From Caulobacter sp. D5 (GTDB lineage: Bacteria; Pseudomonadota; Alphaproteobacteria; Caulobacterales; Caulobacteraceae), in assembly GCF_003185805.1 (NCBI RefSeq), contig NZ_QHJY01000414.1, positions 1 to 35,834 of the forward strand: a DNA stretch of 35,834 bases, in the 5' to 3' direction. Below are positions 1 through 8,093 of this stretch, piece after piece. The position numbers and the translations under genes are program-made. The notes under the pieces were generated by a model, which was given only the letters and a program-made list of their open reading frames with translations, did not search any database and had not been told where the DNA came from. Each line of letters opens with the position of its first letter. Position 1 is the stretch's first letter.

Positions 1-180
1 GTCGAGGAAGTCGCCCCCGCGCCGCGCGCGTCGCGCGAGCGTCCGCCGATGCCGGTGCGCGGCGTCCAGCCGGTCCGCGCCCGCGACGACGACGACGATC
101 GCCGCGTGGTCGGCTTCGGCAACGACATCCCCGCCTTCCTGCTGCGGGCTCCGCCCCGCCTGGCCAAGGTCGAGGACTGA
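1..180 (+). CDS. C-terminal tail of a probable DEAD-box RNA helicase (RhlB-like), partial
   Basis: An open frame enters from the left edge and ends at TGA 178-180, giving the last 59 residues of a protein. The tail is low in complexity: Pro/Arg/Ala-rich, then a run of five Asp, then a compact end reading GFGNDIPAFLLR. Disordered basic/acidic tails ending in a 'PAFLLR'-like patch are common in alphaproteobacterial DEAD-box helicases. The neighbourhood resembles the C. crescentus region that I recall carries rhlB upstream of dgcB. The helicase core lies outside the window, so no catalytic motif can be checked. The assignment is inference from the tail and synteny. A strong terminator follows at 207-245. 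Confidence 0.5.
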   Translation, partial: VEEVAPAPRASRERPPMPVRGVQPVRARDDDDDRRVVGFGNDIPAFLLRAPPRLAKVED

Positions 181-206
181 CGAACCGCCCATTCGGGCGT
201 AGAGTG

Positions 207-245
207 GCCGGCGTGCTCCACGGAGCCGCCGGCTTTTCTTTGTTT
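207..245 (+). terminator. Rho-independent terminator after the helicase gene
   Basis: The arms GCCGGCG (207-213) and CGCCGGC (227-233) pair perfectly around a 13-base loop. They are followed directly by TTTTCTTTGTTT (234-245). It sits 27 bases after the helicase stop codon. Confidence 0.85.
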
Positions 246-300
246 CCTCGACGGTTCCGCGCGTTTGCCAAGAACGAGCAAAAAGCCCGGAGGAACCGCC

Positions 301-558
301 ATGGCCAATTTCGCGCCGTCCCAATCAGACGCCGACCTGCTGACCCACGAACGCACCTACCACGCCTTCAGCGTGCTGATCCGCTGGTGCGTCGTCGCCC
401 TGGCGGTGGCCATCACCACCCTGACCCTGTGGTTCGCCACCCCGGCGGGCTTCTTCGGCGGACTGATCACGGGCGTCGTGCTGGCCGTGGCCGGCTATTT
501 CGCGGTCATCCGCCACGAGGCCAAGCAGCCGCTGGACCTGTGGACCGAGGGGCGGTGA
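301..558 (+). CDS. aa3-type cytochrome c oxidase subunit IV-like small membrane protein
   Basis: This 85-residue protein has a short soluble N-terminus containing 'ERTYHAFSVLIRW', a first hydrophobic segment at about residues 28-45, a second at about 50-70, and a basic end. The 'TYxxF..L.RW' motif before a transmembrane helix is typical of the bacterial aa3 oxidase subunit IV family (PF07835), an accessory subunit of the terminal oxidase in the inner membrane. The family usually has one helix and this copy appears to have two, so the match is partial. ATG 301 is chosen because GGAGG lies at 289-293; an in-frame TTG at 265 has no such site. The gene stands alone between the helicase terminator and a repeat pair, not in an oxidase operon. 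Confidence 0.65.
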   Translation: MANFAPSQSDADLLTHERTYHAFSVLIRWCVVALAVAITTLTLWFATPAGFFGGLITGVVLAVAGYFAVIRHEAKQPLDLWTEGR

Positions 559-567
559 AGACCAGAC

Positions 568-611
568 CCTCCCCCTGAAGGGGGAGGTGTCGGCGAAGCC
601 GACGGAGGGGG
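568..611 (+). repeat. Intergenic hairpin repeat, copy 1 (of an inverted pair)
   Basis: A 9-base-arm palindrome (CCTCCCCCT 568-576, AGGGGGAGG 579-587) is followed by T, a second hairpin GTCGGC-GAA-GCCGAC (589-603) and GGAGGGGG (604-611). The same architecture occurs on the other strand at 658-699 with a different central hairpin. It lies between two convergent genes. Confidence 0.85.
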
Positions 612-657
612 ATGTGGCCTCCTACGCCGGCGTCGGCTTCAAATTCAGCAGACCTTT

Positions 658-699
658 CCCCCTCCGGCCCTCCGGGCCACCTCCCCCTTCAGGGGGAGG
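658..699 (-). repeat. Intergenic hairpin repeat, copy 2 (inverted relative to copy 1)
   Basis: Read on the minus strand it has the same palindrome (699-680), T, a central hairpin GGCCC-GGA-GGGCC (678-666) and GGAGGGGG (665-658). The flanks match copy 1 while the middle stem is replaced by another sequence that still pairs. Confidence 0.85.
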
Positions 700-704
700 A
701 TTTC

Positions 705-2162
705 TCACCGCTTGATCTGCCCCGCCAGATACTTCCGGATCGCCGCCCCGTAAGGCGGGCGCAGCGCCAGCATCGGGCCGATGTCCTTCTTCAGCTGGTG
801 GAACACCGCCTTGCGGTGGCTGAACTCGCGGAAGCCGTCGTGGCCGTGATAGGCGCCGGTGCCGGCCGGGCCGACGCCGCCGAACGGCAGGTCCTCCTGG
901 GCGACGTGGAAGATCACGTCGTTGACCGTGGCCCCGCCGCTGGTCGTGGCGTCCAGCACCTTCTCGCGCTCGGCCTCATTGGTCCCGAACCAGTATAGAG
1001 CCAGCGGGCGGGCGTGGGCGTTGACGTAGCCGATGGCGTCCTCGACGCGGTCATAGGCCTTCACCGGCAGCAGCGGACCGAAGATCTCGTCCTGCATCAC
1101 CGTCATGTCGTCGGTGGGATCCAGGATCAGGGTCGGCGGGATCTTGCGGTGCTCCTGCTGGGCGAAGTCCTCGCCGGCCGGATTGAGCTCGACCACCCTG
1201 GCGCCCTTGGCCCGTGCGTCGTCGACATAGCCCTTCACCCGGTCGTAGTGGCGCTGGGCGACCAGGGCCGTGTAGTCGGGATTGTCCTTCAGGGTCGGGA
1301 AGCTCTTGGCGACCGCCGCCTTGGCCGCCGCGACGAAGCGGTCGACGTCCTCGGCCGGGGCCAGCACATAGTCGGGCGCCAGGCAGATCTGGCCGGCGTT
1401 CAGCGTCTTGCCGGCCATCACCCGCGCCGCGGCGGTCTCCAGGTCGGCGCCGCGCGACAGGATCACCGGGCTCTTGCCGCCCAGCTCCAGCGTCACCGGC
1501 ACCAGGTTCTCGGCCGCCGCCCGCATCACGTGGCGCGCCACCGAGGTCGCCCCGGTGAACAGCAGGTGGTCGAAGGCCAGGCCCGAAAACGCCTGCCCCA
1601 CGTCCGGACCGCCGGTGACGACCGCGATCTCCTCCTCGTCGAAGGCCTTGGCGAACATCGCCTTCATCAGCTCCGACGTCGCCGGCGTGAACTCCGATGG
1701 CTTGATCATCGCCCGATTGCCGGCCGACAGCACCCCGGCCAGCGGCGCGAAGGTCAGGTTGATCGGGAAGTTCCACGGGCTGATCACCCCGACCACGCCC
1801 TTGGGCTGCCAGCGCACCTCGGCCTTGGCCCCGAACACGCCCAGCAGCGCCGGCGTCGTGCGTCGCTTCTCGGTCTTCATCCACTGGCGCAGATGGTCGC
1901 GGGCGAACTTCAGCGGCCCGATCGAGCCGGCGACGTCGGTCAGGGCCGTGGCGTCCTTGGAACGCACGCCGAAATCGTCGCTGACCGCCTTGGCGATGTC
2001 GTCCTGGTGATCGACCAGCAGGCCGATGCTGCGGTTCAGCCAGTCGATACGCCGTCCGGCCGATGGCGCGCCGTCACGCAGGTGGGCGGCCTTCTGCTTC
2101 TGCAGCACCGTCTCCAGGCCGGCCCGGACGGCCTCCGGACCAAGGTTGGCGGGGGCGTTCAT
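705..2162 (-). CDS. Coniferyl-aldehyde-type aldehyde dehydrogenase
   Basis: This 485-residue NAD(P)-dependent aldehyde dehydrogenase would oxidise an aldehyde to its acid in the cytoplasm. Visible ALDH landmarks are the 'SPWNFP' loop with catalytic Asn131, 'FTGATSVAR' near 202-210 in the coenzyme fold, general base Glu226 in 'LELGGKSP', and nucleophile Cys260 in 'NAGQICLAPDY'. The Cys context 'GQICLAPDY' and overall length fit the coniferyl aldehyde dehydrogenase (CalB) branch, which acts on lignin-derived aldehydes. The true substrate may be a broader range of aromatic or fatty aldehydes. The ATG at 2162 is preceded by a GGGAGAG ribosome site. The gene is divergent from dgcB and has no pathway partners beside it. 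Confidence 0.88.
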   Translation of the reverse strand: MNAPANLGPEAVRAGLETVLQKQKAAHLRDGAPSAGRRIDWLNRSIGLLVDHQDDIAKAVSDDFGVRSKDATALTDVAGSIGPLKFARDHLRQWMKTEKRRTTPALLGVFGAKAEVRWQPKGVVGVISPWNFPINLTFAPLAGVLSAGNRAMIKPSEFTPATSELMKAMFAKAFDEEEIAVVTGGPDVGQAFSGLAFDHLLFTGATSVARHVMRAAAENLVPVTLELGGKSPVILSRGADLETAAARVMAGKTLNAGQICLAPDYVLAPAEDVDRFVAAAKAAVAKSFPTLKDNPDYTALVAQRHYDRVKGYVDDARAKGARVVELNPAGEDFAQQEHRKIPPTLILDPTDDMTVMQDEIFGPLLPVKAYDRVEDAIGYVNAHARPLALYWFGTNEAEREKVLDATTSGGATVNDVIFHVAQEDLPFGGVGPAGTGAYHGHDGFREFSHRKAVFHQLKKDIGPMLALRPPYGAAIRKYLAGQIKR

Positions 2163-2342
2163 GCGGCGTCTCTCCCGAAAACGGCCTCTCGGCTCATCTT
2201 ATCAGCGTTCAGGATGCGTTGAAGTTGTGACCGGCGCAAGCGCGCCCGTCCGGCCTTAACCGCTCGTTTGAACTCTTGCGCTTATGTTTGGCGCGCAAGC
2301 GATCGGCCCTGGAGAAACCGGGACCGAACGGGGGAATGAAAG

Positions 2343-3404
2343 ATGTCGGACGTCGAGACCACTCTGCGCGGCCCTGAAGCCTACAAGATCGCCCGTCGGG
2401 CCCTGGACCTGATGGAGCGTCATCAGATCTGGCCGACCGCGCTGAACTTCGAGCTCTGGACCCATTATGTGGCCGATCCGGACGGCGCCCTGGCGCGCGA
2501 GATCACCCGCCTGATCTCGATGGGCGAGCCCATCACCGAGATGCTGAGCGAAGAGCTGGCCGCCGCCTATCTTCCCAAGGCCCGCCTCAACGAACAGATC
2601 CGTGACGCCGGCGACCTGCTCTCCAAGGAGCTGGAATCGGTTTCGAAGGCCATCCAGAACGCCCAGAAGACCAACGCCGCCTTCGGCAAGACCCTGGCCG
2701 GGGTCTCCAAGGACCTCGACGGCCCGACCGCCGTCGAAGGCATCAAGGCCGTGGTCACCAGCCTGGCCGCCGCCACCCGGCAGGTCGCCAAGGAAAACAA
2801 GGCGCTGGAAAACCGCCTGGCCGAGTCCACCGCCGAGGTCGACCGCCTGCGCGAACACCTGGAGCAGGTGCGCCGCGACGCCACCACCGACGGCCTGACC
2901 AACCTCGCCAACCGCAAGGCCTTCGACGAAGAGCTGGAGCGCGCCTGCGCCGAGGCCGACGAGGCCGGTTCGGCCATCTGCCTGGCCGTGCTCGACATCG
3001 ACCACTTCAAGGGCTTCAACGACACCTGGGGTCACCAGACCGGCGACCAGGTCATCCGCTACGTCGCCAGCGTCATCGGCCGCGTCGCCGCCCTGCCCCG
3101 CTTCGCCGCCCGCTACGGCGGCGAGGAATTCGCGATGATCTTCCCGGGCGAAGCGGCCGCCGTGGTCAACGCCACGCTGGAAGAGATCCGCGTCGAGGTC
3201 TCCTCGCGCATGCTCAAGCGTCGCTCGACCAACGAGGACCTGGGCGCCATCACCCTGTCGTCCGGCTTCGCCGAACGCCGCAAGGGCGAGACCGCCCACT
3301 CGGTCATGGAACGCGCCGACACCGCGCTCTACGCCTCCAAGCGCAGCGGCCGCAACCGCGTCACCGCCGCCGAGACCCAGCAGGAATCGGCCAACGCCGC
3401 CTGA
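2343..3404 (+). CDS. dgcB: Diguanylate cyclase, DgcB-like (GGDEF domain)
   Basis: This soluble 353-residue protein makes cyclic di-GMP from two GTP. The N-terminal ~90 residues are helical, residues ~90-178 look like coiled coil (Glu/Lys/Leu-rich, suited to dimerisation), and a GGDEF domain occupies ~180-345. The metal-binding 'LDIDHFK' (217-223) and active-site GGEEF (259-263) are intact, so activity is expected. The usual RxxD inhibitory site before GGEEF is not seen: Ala250 and Arg253 stand where Arg and Asp are expected. Length, coiled coil and position resemble C. crescentus DgcB (CC1850 as I recall), linked to the motile-to-sessile switch. There is no membrane or sensory domain. A strong terminator follows, so it is probably monocistronic. 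Confidence 0.88.
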   Translation: MSDVETTLRGPEAYKIARRALDLMERHQIWPTALNFELWTHYVADPDGALAREITRLISMGEPITEMLSEELAAAYLPKARLNEQIRDAGDLLSKELESVSKAIQNAQKTNAAFGKTLAGVSKDLDGPTAVEGIKAVVTSLAAATRQVAKENKALENRLAESTAEVDRLREHLEQVRRDATTDGLTNLANRKAFDEELERACAEADEAGSAICLAVLDIDHFKGFNDTWGHQTGDQVIRYVASVIGRVAALPRFAARYGGEEFAMIFPGEAAAVVNATLEEIRVEVSSRMLKRRSTNEDLGAITLSSGFAERRKGETAHSVMERADTALYASKRSGRNRVTAAETQQESANAA

Positions 3405-3442
3405 GAACAGAACACGCGTTCTTCTCCAGAGAACCGCGTCCG

Positions 3443-3481
3443 GAGCCCGTCGATCCCAGGATCGGCGGGCTCTTTCCTTTT
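3443..3481 (+). terminator. Rho-independent terminator after dgcB
   Basis: The arms 3443-3456 and 3459-3472 (GAGCCCG...CGGGCTC outermost, one mismatch inside) form a long stem. It is followed by TTTCCTTTT (3473-3481). Confidence 0.9.
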
Positions 3482-3561
3482 GAGCCATCCAGCGCTTGCG
3501 TTCCCCCGGGGCAGCCGCGCCTAGCTTGCCTTCAGGCGCGAAAAGACGCCCGGAGGATGTG

Positions 3562-4365
3562 ATGGCCTACGAGAAGATCCGGCTGGAAACCGAAGGCGGC
3601 GTGGCCGTCGTCACCCTTTCCGACCCCACCTCGCTGAACGCCGCCAGCCCCGACGTCGCCCGCGAACTGGCCCACGCCTTCGGTGCGATCGCCGCCGGCC
3701 AGGTCGAGGCCCGCGCGGTCGTCCTCACCGGCGAAGGCCGCGGCTTCTGCTCGGGCGCCAACCTTTCGGCGGGGGCGACCGCCGGCCGGCCGATGGACGC
3801 CGACGGCAAGCCCGACGCCGGCGCGGCCCTGGAAAGCGTCTACAATCCGCTGGTGACGCTGCTGCGCGACTTCCCGCTGCCGATCGTCACCGCCGTCAAC
3901 GGCCCGGCCGCCGGCATCGGCTGCTCCCTGGCCCTGCTCGGCGACATCATCGTGGCGGCCGAGAGCGCCTATTTTCTGCAGGCCTTCCGCCGCATCGGCC
4001 TGGTGCCTGACGGCGGCTCGACCTGGCTGCTGCCGCGCCTGGTGGGCAAGGCCCGGGCGATGGAGATGATGCTGCTGGGCGACAAGATCCCCGCCGCCAA
4101 GGCCCTGGACTGGGGCCTGGTCAACCGCTGCGTTCCCGACGCCGAGTTGATGCCGACCGCCCTGGAGCTGGCCCGCGCCCTGGCCGAGGGGCCGGCCTCG
4201 CTCGGCGCGATCCGGCGCCTGGTCTGGAACAGCCTGGAGACCGACTGGATCGGCCAGCTGCACGCCGAACGCCAGGCCCAGCGCGCCGCCGGCAAGACCG
4301 AGGACTTCATCGAAGGCGTCTCGGCCTTCCTGCAAAAGCGCCCGGCGGCCTTCAAGGGGCGGTGA
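3562..4365 (+). CDS. Enoyl-CoA hydratase/isomerase family protein
   Basis: A 267-residue crotonase-fold enzyme of acyl-CoA metabolism. Oxyanion-hole elements are 'GEGRGFCSGANL' (57-68) and 'GPAAGIG' (114-120). 'GLVPDGGSTWLLPR' carries Asp150 where many hydratases have Glu; an acidic residue here is seen in PaaG-like isomerases. Because the first catalytic Glu of hydratases is replaced by an Ala/Ser-rich loop near 120-125, an isomerase role is as likely as hydration, and the substrate cannot be fixed. ATG 3562 is chosen over an upstream in-frame start because GGAGG lies at 3552-3556. It follows the dgcB terminator and faces the TonB receptor gene tail to tail. Confidence 0.85.
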   Translation: MAYEKIRLETEGGVAVVTLSDPTSLNAASPDVARELAHAFGAIAAGQVEARAVVLTGEGRGFCSGANLSAGATAGRPMDADGKPDAGAALESVYNPLVTLLRDFPLPIVTAVNGPAAGIGCSLALLGDIIVAAESAYFLQAFRRIGLVPDGGSTWLLPRLVGKARAMEMMLLGDKIPAAKALDWGLVNRCVPDAELMPTALELARALAEGPASLGAIRRLVWNSLETDWIGQLHAERQAQRAAGKTEDFIEGVSAFLQKRPAAFKGR

Positions 4366-4464
4366 AGGCGTTAGAGCCCCCACCTTGGAGGTTATCGCCA
4401 ATTTCCTACGGACGACGCCTTCAGGTTGAGGTGATCCTGGACCGGATCGATATTCGCAAAGCCG

Positions 4465-4575
4465 CCTTCCTGGGCCTTGTGCCCAGGATCCATCGTTCCG
4501 CCGCTCAGACCTTGGCTGCATGGCAAAGGTCTGAGCGGTCGCTGGCATGGGCCCTCGCCACAAGGACGAGGGAGG
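4465..4575 (+). repeat. Three-hairpin intergenic repeat, copy A
   Basis: About 110 bases with three stems: CCTGGGC/GCCCAGG around CTTGT (4469-4487), a perfect 13-base-pair stem (4501-4513 with 4526-4538), and CCCTCG/CGAGGG (4552-4572). A clearly homologous copy is at 21021-21131. The first stem differs by a paired change between copies. Confidence 0.88.
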
Positions 4576-4624
4576 CGATAGAGAGATGGCGCTTCCCGCC
4601 GCGGTAAAAGTCGACCTCGCCCCC

Positions 4625-7600
4625 TCAGTACTTCAGCCTGAAGCCCACCGACACGCTGCGCCCGGTCGAGCCATAGTTGGTGACCAGGTGGTTGGCGTCG
4701 TAGGCCCAGCGCTCGGTCTTCTGGTTGGTCAGGTTCAGCGCCTCGACGTTCAGGGTGATGAACTTGTTGACCGTGTAGGTCGCCGAGCCGTCGAGGTTGA
4801 ACGTGGCGTTGGAGCCGCCGAAGTCGTTGACGTAGGGCGAGGAGCAGTCGCCCGGCGCGCAGGTGCCCGAGGCCAGCGGATAGGTCGTGTAATAGGCCGC
4901 GCGATAGGCGCTCGACAGGCGGGCCGACCACTTGTCGGCGTCGTAATAGACCGTGAAGTTCACGGCGTCGGGCGAAGCGCCCAGCCACGGCCCCTCGACG
5001 ATGCCGTCGGCCTTGTCGGGGTTGAGGATGTAGCCCAGCTTGGATTCCAGGTGGGTGTAGTTGGCCTGGACGCCCAGCTTGTCGAACGGCGCGGGCAGGA
5101 AGGTCAGGTTCTGCTGGTAGCTGAACTCGACGCCCGAGATCCGCCCGCCGGGCGCGTCGACGTACTGGCGGATGGTCCAGTCGCCGTCGGCGGCGATATA
5201 GGCCAGCAGCGCGGTGTTGGTCAGGGCGTCCTTCACCGAGGCCAGGCTGTCGCTGTCGAGCAGCTGGCTGAGCGGCCCCGAGCGGGTCACGTTCTGCGGG
5301 AAGCTGCTGATCTCCTTGGTGAAGATCGCCGCCGAGAACAGCGCCCCAGGCGCGAAGTACCATTCGAACGACAGGTCGTAGTTGGTGGCCCGGAACGGCT
5401 TGAGTTCAGGATTGCCCAGGGTGATCGACGGCAGCGAGCTCGACGGCAACGAGGTGCTGAGCGACGAGATGCCCGGCGACAGGTTGGCCAGTTGCGGCCG
5501 CGCCATCACCTTGGCCGCCCCGAAGCGCAGCAGCATGTTGTCCTTCAGCTCGTAGGCCAGGTTCAGCGACGGCAGCAGGTCGTGGTACTTGTTGGTCGCC
5601 GTCAGGGCGCGGGCCGAGGTCGAATAGCCGTTCGATTCCAGCTCAGTCAGGGCGTAGCGCACCCCGACATTGCCGCGCAGGGTGCGGTCGAACAGCCCGC
5701 TGCGGAAGTCGAACTGGTTGTAGAAGCTGGTGTCGGTCTCGGTCACCGAATAGGCGTTGCCCGGGTTGGACTTCGACGACAGCCGCCAATCGCCCCACTT
5801 GTTCACGCAGTTGCAGTCGAAGCCGAACAGGCTGCGGAACTTGTCGATGTCGGGCACGATGAAGCTGGTCGGCGTGCCGGACGAGACGTCCAGGCCCGCG
5901 CCCCAGTTCACCAGCTTGCTCATCGCCGCGGTCGTGGTGCCGGCTTCCAGCAGCGTCGGGTTCAGGGTCTCGGTCGACAGGCGTTGGTACTGCGCCGTCG
6001 TGAACTGGTAGACGCGCCGGGCGACGCCGCCGCTCCAGGTCAGGTCGTCGTCGATGTCGTACTTCAGATCGACCTTGGCGGTCTCGTAGCGGTTGTCGAC
6101 ATAGCGCTCGTAGTGGCGCAGGGCCGAGAAGCCCTTGACCGTGTCCCACTGGGTCGGGTCGGCCACGTCGAAGCCGAAGTTGAGGATCGGCATCGAGCCG
6201 CCGCCCCGCTCGTCATAGACCACCCCGTCGGCGTCCATGTGGTTGAACTCGACCAGCAGGCCGGTGTTCTGGGTGCGCGAGCGCGACAGGCCGTAGGTGG
6301 CGTTCAGGGTGAAGCGGTCGCTGAACTCGTGGGCGACGTTGAACGAGGCCTGCTGGAAGGTGGTGGTGTAGTAGCTCTCGTCGGCCGCCGAGCGGACATC
6401 GACATTGTCCATCACCAGATAGTCGGCCTGGTTGGCGTCGTTGACGTGGGCTTCCAGCACCTGGGTCGCCGGCCGGCCGACCAGGGCCTGGATCGCGCCC
6501 AGCACGCCCGCCGTGCCCGTCTGCCCGTTGTAGCCGTACTTGTAATAGTAGTCGTAGGGATCGAGGTTGTTGGGATTGTAGCTGTAGCTCGTGCCCGACA
6601 CGAGCGAGGAGCCGTAGAGGTCTGTGCCGCAGTCGATGGCGTCGCGATAGGCCGTGGCCGTTTGGCTGGTGCAGTACGGCAGGATCTGGCGCTGCACGCT
6701 CGCCGGCGCGGTCGAGGCGTTGTAGGTCGAATAGGTCTTGCCGCCCGAGGTCACCGTCTTGGTGTTGTTGCGGTTCAGGCCGACGGTCTGCAGCTGGTAG
6801 TTCGTCTGGTCCTGCCACAGGCGCGAATAGACCAGATCGGTGGTCACCGTGGTCTTCGGGGTCGGCCGCCACTGGAAGGCCGCCGTGGCGCCGATCCGCT
6901 CCTGCTGCAGCTCGGCGTGGTTCAGGGTCGCAAGCGCCGGGATCACCGTCAGGTCGTTCATCTGGGCCAGGGCGTCGGCGCTGGAGCCTTCGGCCACAGT
7001 CGCAAAGCCGGTGGCCGTCGTCGTCGCGCCGGTGTGGGTGGCGTTGCGATACAGCAGGTCGCTCTGGCCGGCCTGGCGCTGGTAGCTGTCGATGGTCTGC
7101 TTGCGCGAGTTGTAGGCCAGCGAGAACAGCGCCCCGAGGTCGCCGATCTTGGTGTCGTTCCAGCGGTCGGAGACGAGGCCCGCGATGCGCGGCACGTGAT
7201 TGCCGCCGTTCTCGTAGTAGGAATCCTGGATCGACAGGGCCAGGCGCCGGCCCTTGAAGTCGAACGGCCGGCCGGTCTGCAGGTCGACCGTCGCGCCCAG
7301 CGAGCCCTCGTCGGTCTCGGCCGAGGCGGTCTTCTGGACCTTCAGCGAGTTGAACAGCTCCGAGGCGAAGGTGTTGAAGTCGAAGCCGCGCGAGCGGTTG
7401 GGGCTGGTGCCGGAATCGGTGGCCGCCGCCGTCGACAGCGCCTCCAGACCGTTCAGGCGCACACGGGTGAAGTCGCTGCCCAGGCCCCGGACGGTGATGG
7501 TGCGCCCTTCCCCGTTCTCACGGTCGATCGACACGCCCGGCAGGCGCTGGAGGGATTCCGCCAGGTTGGCGTCGGGGAAGTCGGCGATGTCCTCGGCGTT

Positions 7601-7825
7601 GATGGCGTCGACCATCACGTTGGCGTTGCGCTTGACGCTGATCGCGCTCTGCAAGGCCGCGCGGTAGCCGGTGACCACCACCTCCTCGACGGCGGTGCTC
7701 TCGACGGACTGGCCCGAGGCCTGAGCCGCCTCTTGAGCGTGAGCCGCCCCGGCGCTCAGAGCCAGCACGGACGCGGCCGCGCACAGACGCGCCGCGGCGC
7801 GACGTTCGAATGTCGTTTGAAGCAT
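4625..7825 (-). CDS. TonB-dependent outer-membrane receptor (Xanthomonas/Caulobacter type)
   Basis: A 1066-residue outer-membrane active transporter. It has a signal peptide with an Ala-rich core ending in 'AHAQ', then a TonB-box-like 'VEEVVVTGYR'. The plug domain contains 'IADFPDANLAESLQRLPGV' and 'ITVRGLGSDF', typical of the TIGR01782 branch. The rest is a long Tyr-, Asn- and Thr-rich beta-barrel ending in aromatic 'GFRLKY', the outer-membrane insertion signal. ATG 7825 is chosen because GGAGGGGGAGG stands just upstream and it starts a proper signal peptide; longer in-frame starts would bury it. This branch often takes up plant-derived carbohydrates, but the substrate cannot be read here because no transport or catabolic genes adjoin. 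It faces the enoyl-CoA hydratase gene across repeat copy A. Confidence 0.92.
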   Translation of the reverse strand: MLQTTFERRAAARLCAAASVLALSAGAAHAQEAAQASGQSVESTAVEEVVVTGYRAALQSAISVKRNANVMVDAINAEDIADFPDANLAESLQRLPGVSIDRENGEGRTITVRGLGSDFTRVRLNGLEALSTAAATDSGTSPNRSRGFDFNTFASELFNSLKVQKTASAETDEGSLGATVDLQTGRPFDFKGRRLALSIQDSYYENGGNHVPRIAGLVSDRWNDTKIGDLGALFSLAYNSRKQTIDSYQRQAGQSDLLYRNATHTGATTTATGFATVAEGSSADALAQMNDLTVIPALATLNHAELQQERIGATAAFQWRPTPKTTVTTDLVYSRLWQDQTNYQLQTVGLNRNNTKTVTSGGKTYSTYNASTAPASVQRQILPYCTSQTATAYRDAIDCGTDLYGSSLVSGTSYSYNPNNLDPYDYYYKYGYNGQTGTAGVLGAIQALVGRPATQVLEAHVNDANQADYLVMDNVDVRSAADESYYTTTFQQASFNVAHEFSDRFTLNATYGLSRSRTQNTGLLVEFNHMDADGVVYDERGGGSMPILNFGFDVADPTQWDTVKGFSALRHYERYVDNRYETAKVDLKYDIDDDLTWSGGVARRVYQFTTAQYQRLSTETLNPTLLEAGTTTAAMSKLVNWGAGLDVSSGTPTSFIVPDIDKFRSLFGFDCNCVNKWGDWRLSSKSNPGNAYSVTETDTSFYNQFDFRSGLFDRTLRGNVGVRYALTELESNGYSTSARALTATNKYHDLLPSLNLAYELKDNMLLRFGAAKVMARPQLANLSPGISSLSTSLPSSSLPSITLGNPELKPFRATNYDLSFEWYFAPGALFSAAIFTKEISSFPQNVTRSGPLSQLLDSDSLASVKDALTNTALLAYIAADGDWTIRQYVDAPGGRISGVEFSYQQNLTFLPAPFDKLGVQANYTHLESKLGYILNPDKADGIVEGPWLGASPDAVNFTVYYDADKWSARLSSAYRAAYYTTYPLASGTCAPGDCSSPYVNDFGGSNATFNLDGSATYTVNKFITLNVEALNLTNQKTERWAYDANHLVTNYGSTGRSVSVGFRLKY

Positions 7826-7903
7826 GATGCCTCCCCCTCCCTGTCGTTTCCTTCGGAGGAGGCCCGTGTGATCCGCGCCGCCCTCCGGTCGCCGCCCAGA
7901 AGC

Positions 7904-7918
7904 GGTAACCGGTGTCAT
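7904..7918. promoter_or_regulatory. Possible LacI-type operator upstream of the TonB receptor gene
   Basis: GGTAACCGGTGTCAT has the central CG and loose two-fold symmetry of LacI-family operators (minus strand ATGACACCGGTTACC). It lies about 80 bases before the receptor ATG, a plausible promoter position. The symmetry is imperfect and no LacI-family gene is in the window. Confidence 0.25.
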
Positions 7919-8017
7919 TATCGGCGAGACCTCTTTGGCGGCGGATTTCGACAAGTTGCCAGGTAGCGTCGTTCGGTGTCGAAAGCGCAGTGAAGCGCTA
8001 GGCGCTGGAACGACGAA

Positions 8018-8043
8018 GGGCGGCTCCGCCTGGCGGGCCGCCC
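8018..8043 (-). terminator. Hairpin after the DUF6165 gene, possible terminator
   Basis: GGGCGGC (8018-8024) pairs with GCCGCCC (8037-8043), and CCGCC/GGCGG nests inside. It lies about 50 bases past the DUF6165 stop codon on the minus strand. There is no clear U-tract, so termination is uncertain. Confidence 0.35.
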
Positions 8044-8093
8044 TCCTCTCGCGCCTCGAAAACTTGGCGCAACAGATTGATTTGAAAGACCGA

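Noticed and set aside
2256-2270. Possible CtrA site TTAA-N7-TTTG before dgcB
   Set aside because: The second half deviates from TTAA and no other cell-cycle signal is present, so it is too weak to annotate.
2256-3488. A 410-codon - strand frame opposite dgcB
   Set aside because: Gly-rich shadow antisense to a complete GGDEF gene, crossing its terminator.
4547-7966. A 1139-codon + strand frame across the TonB receptor gene
   Set aside because: It is antisense to a clear receptor gene; its protein is low-complexity Gly/Arg/Val with no domains, a GC-rich shadow.
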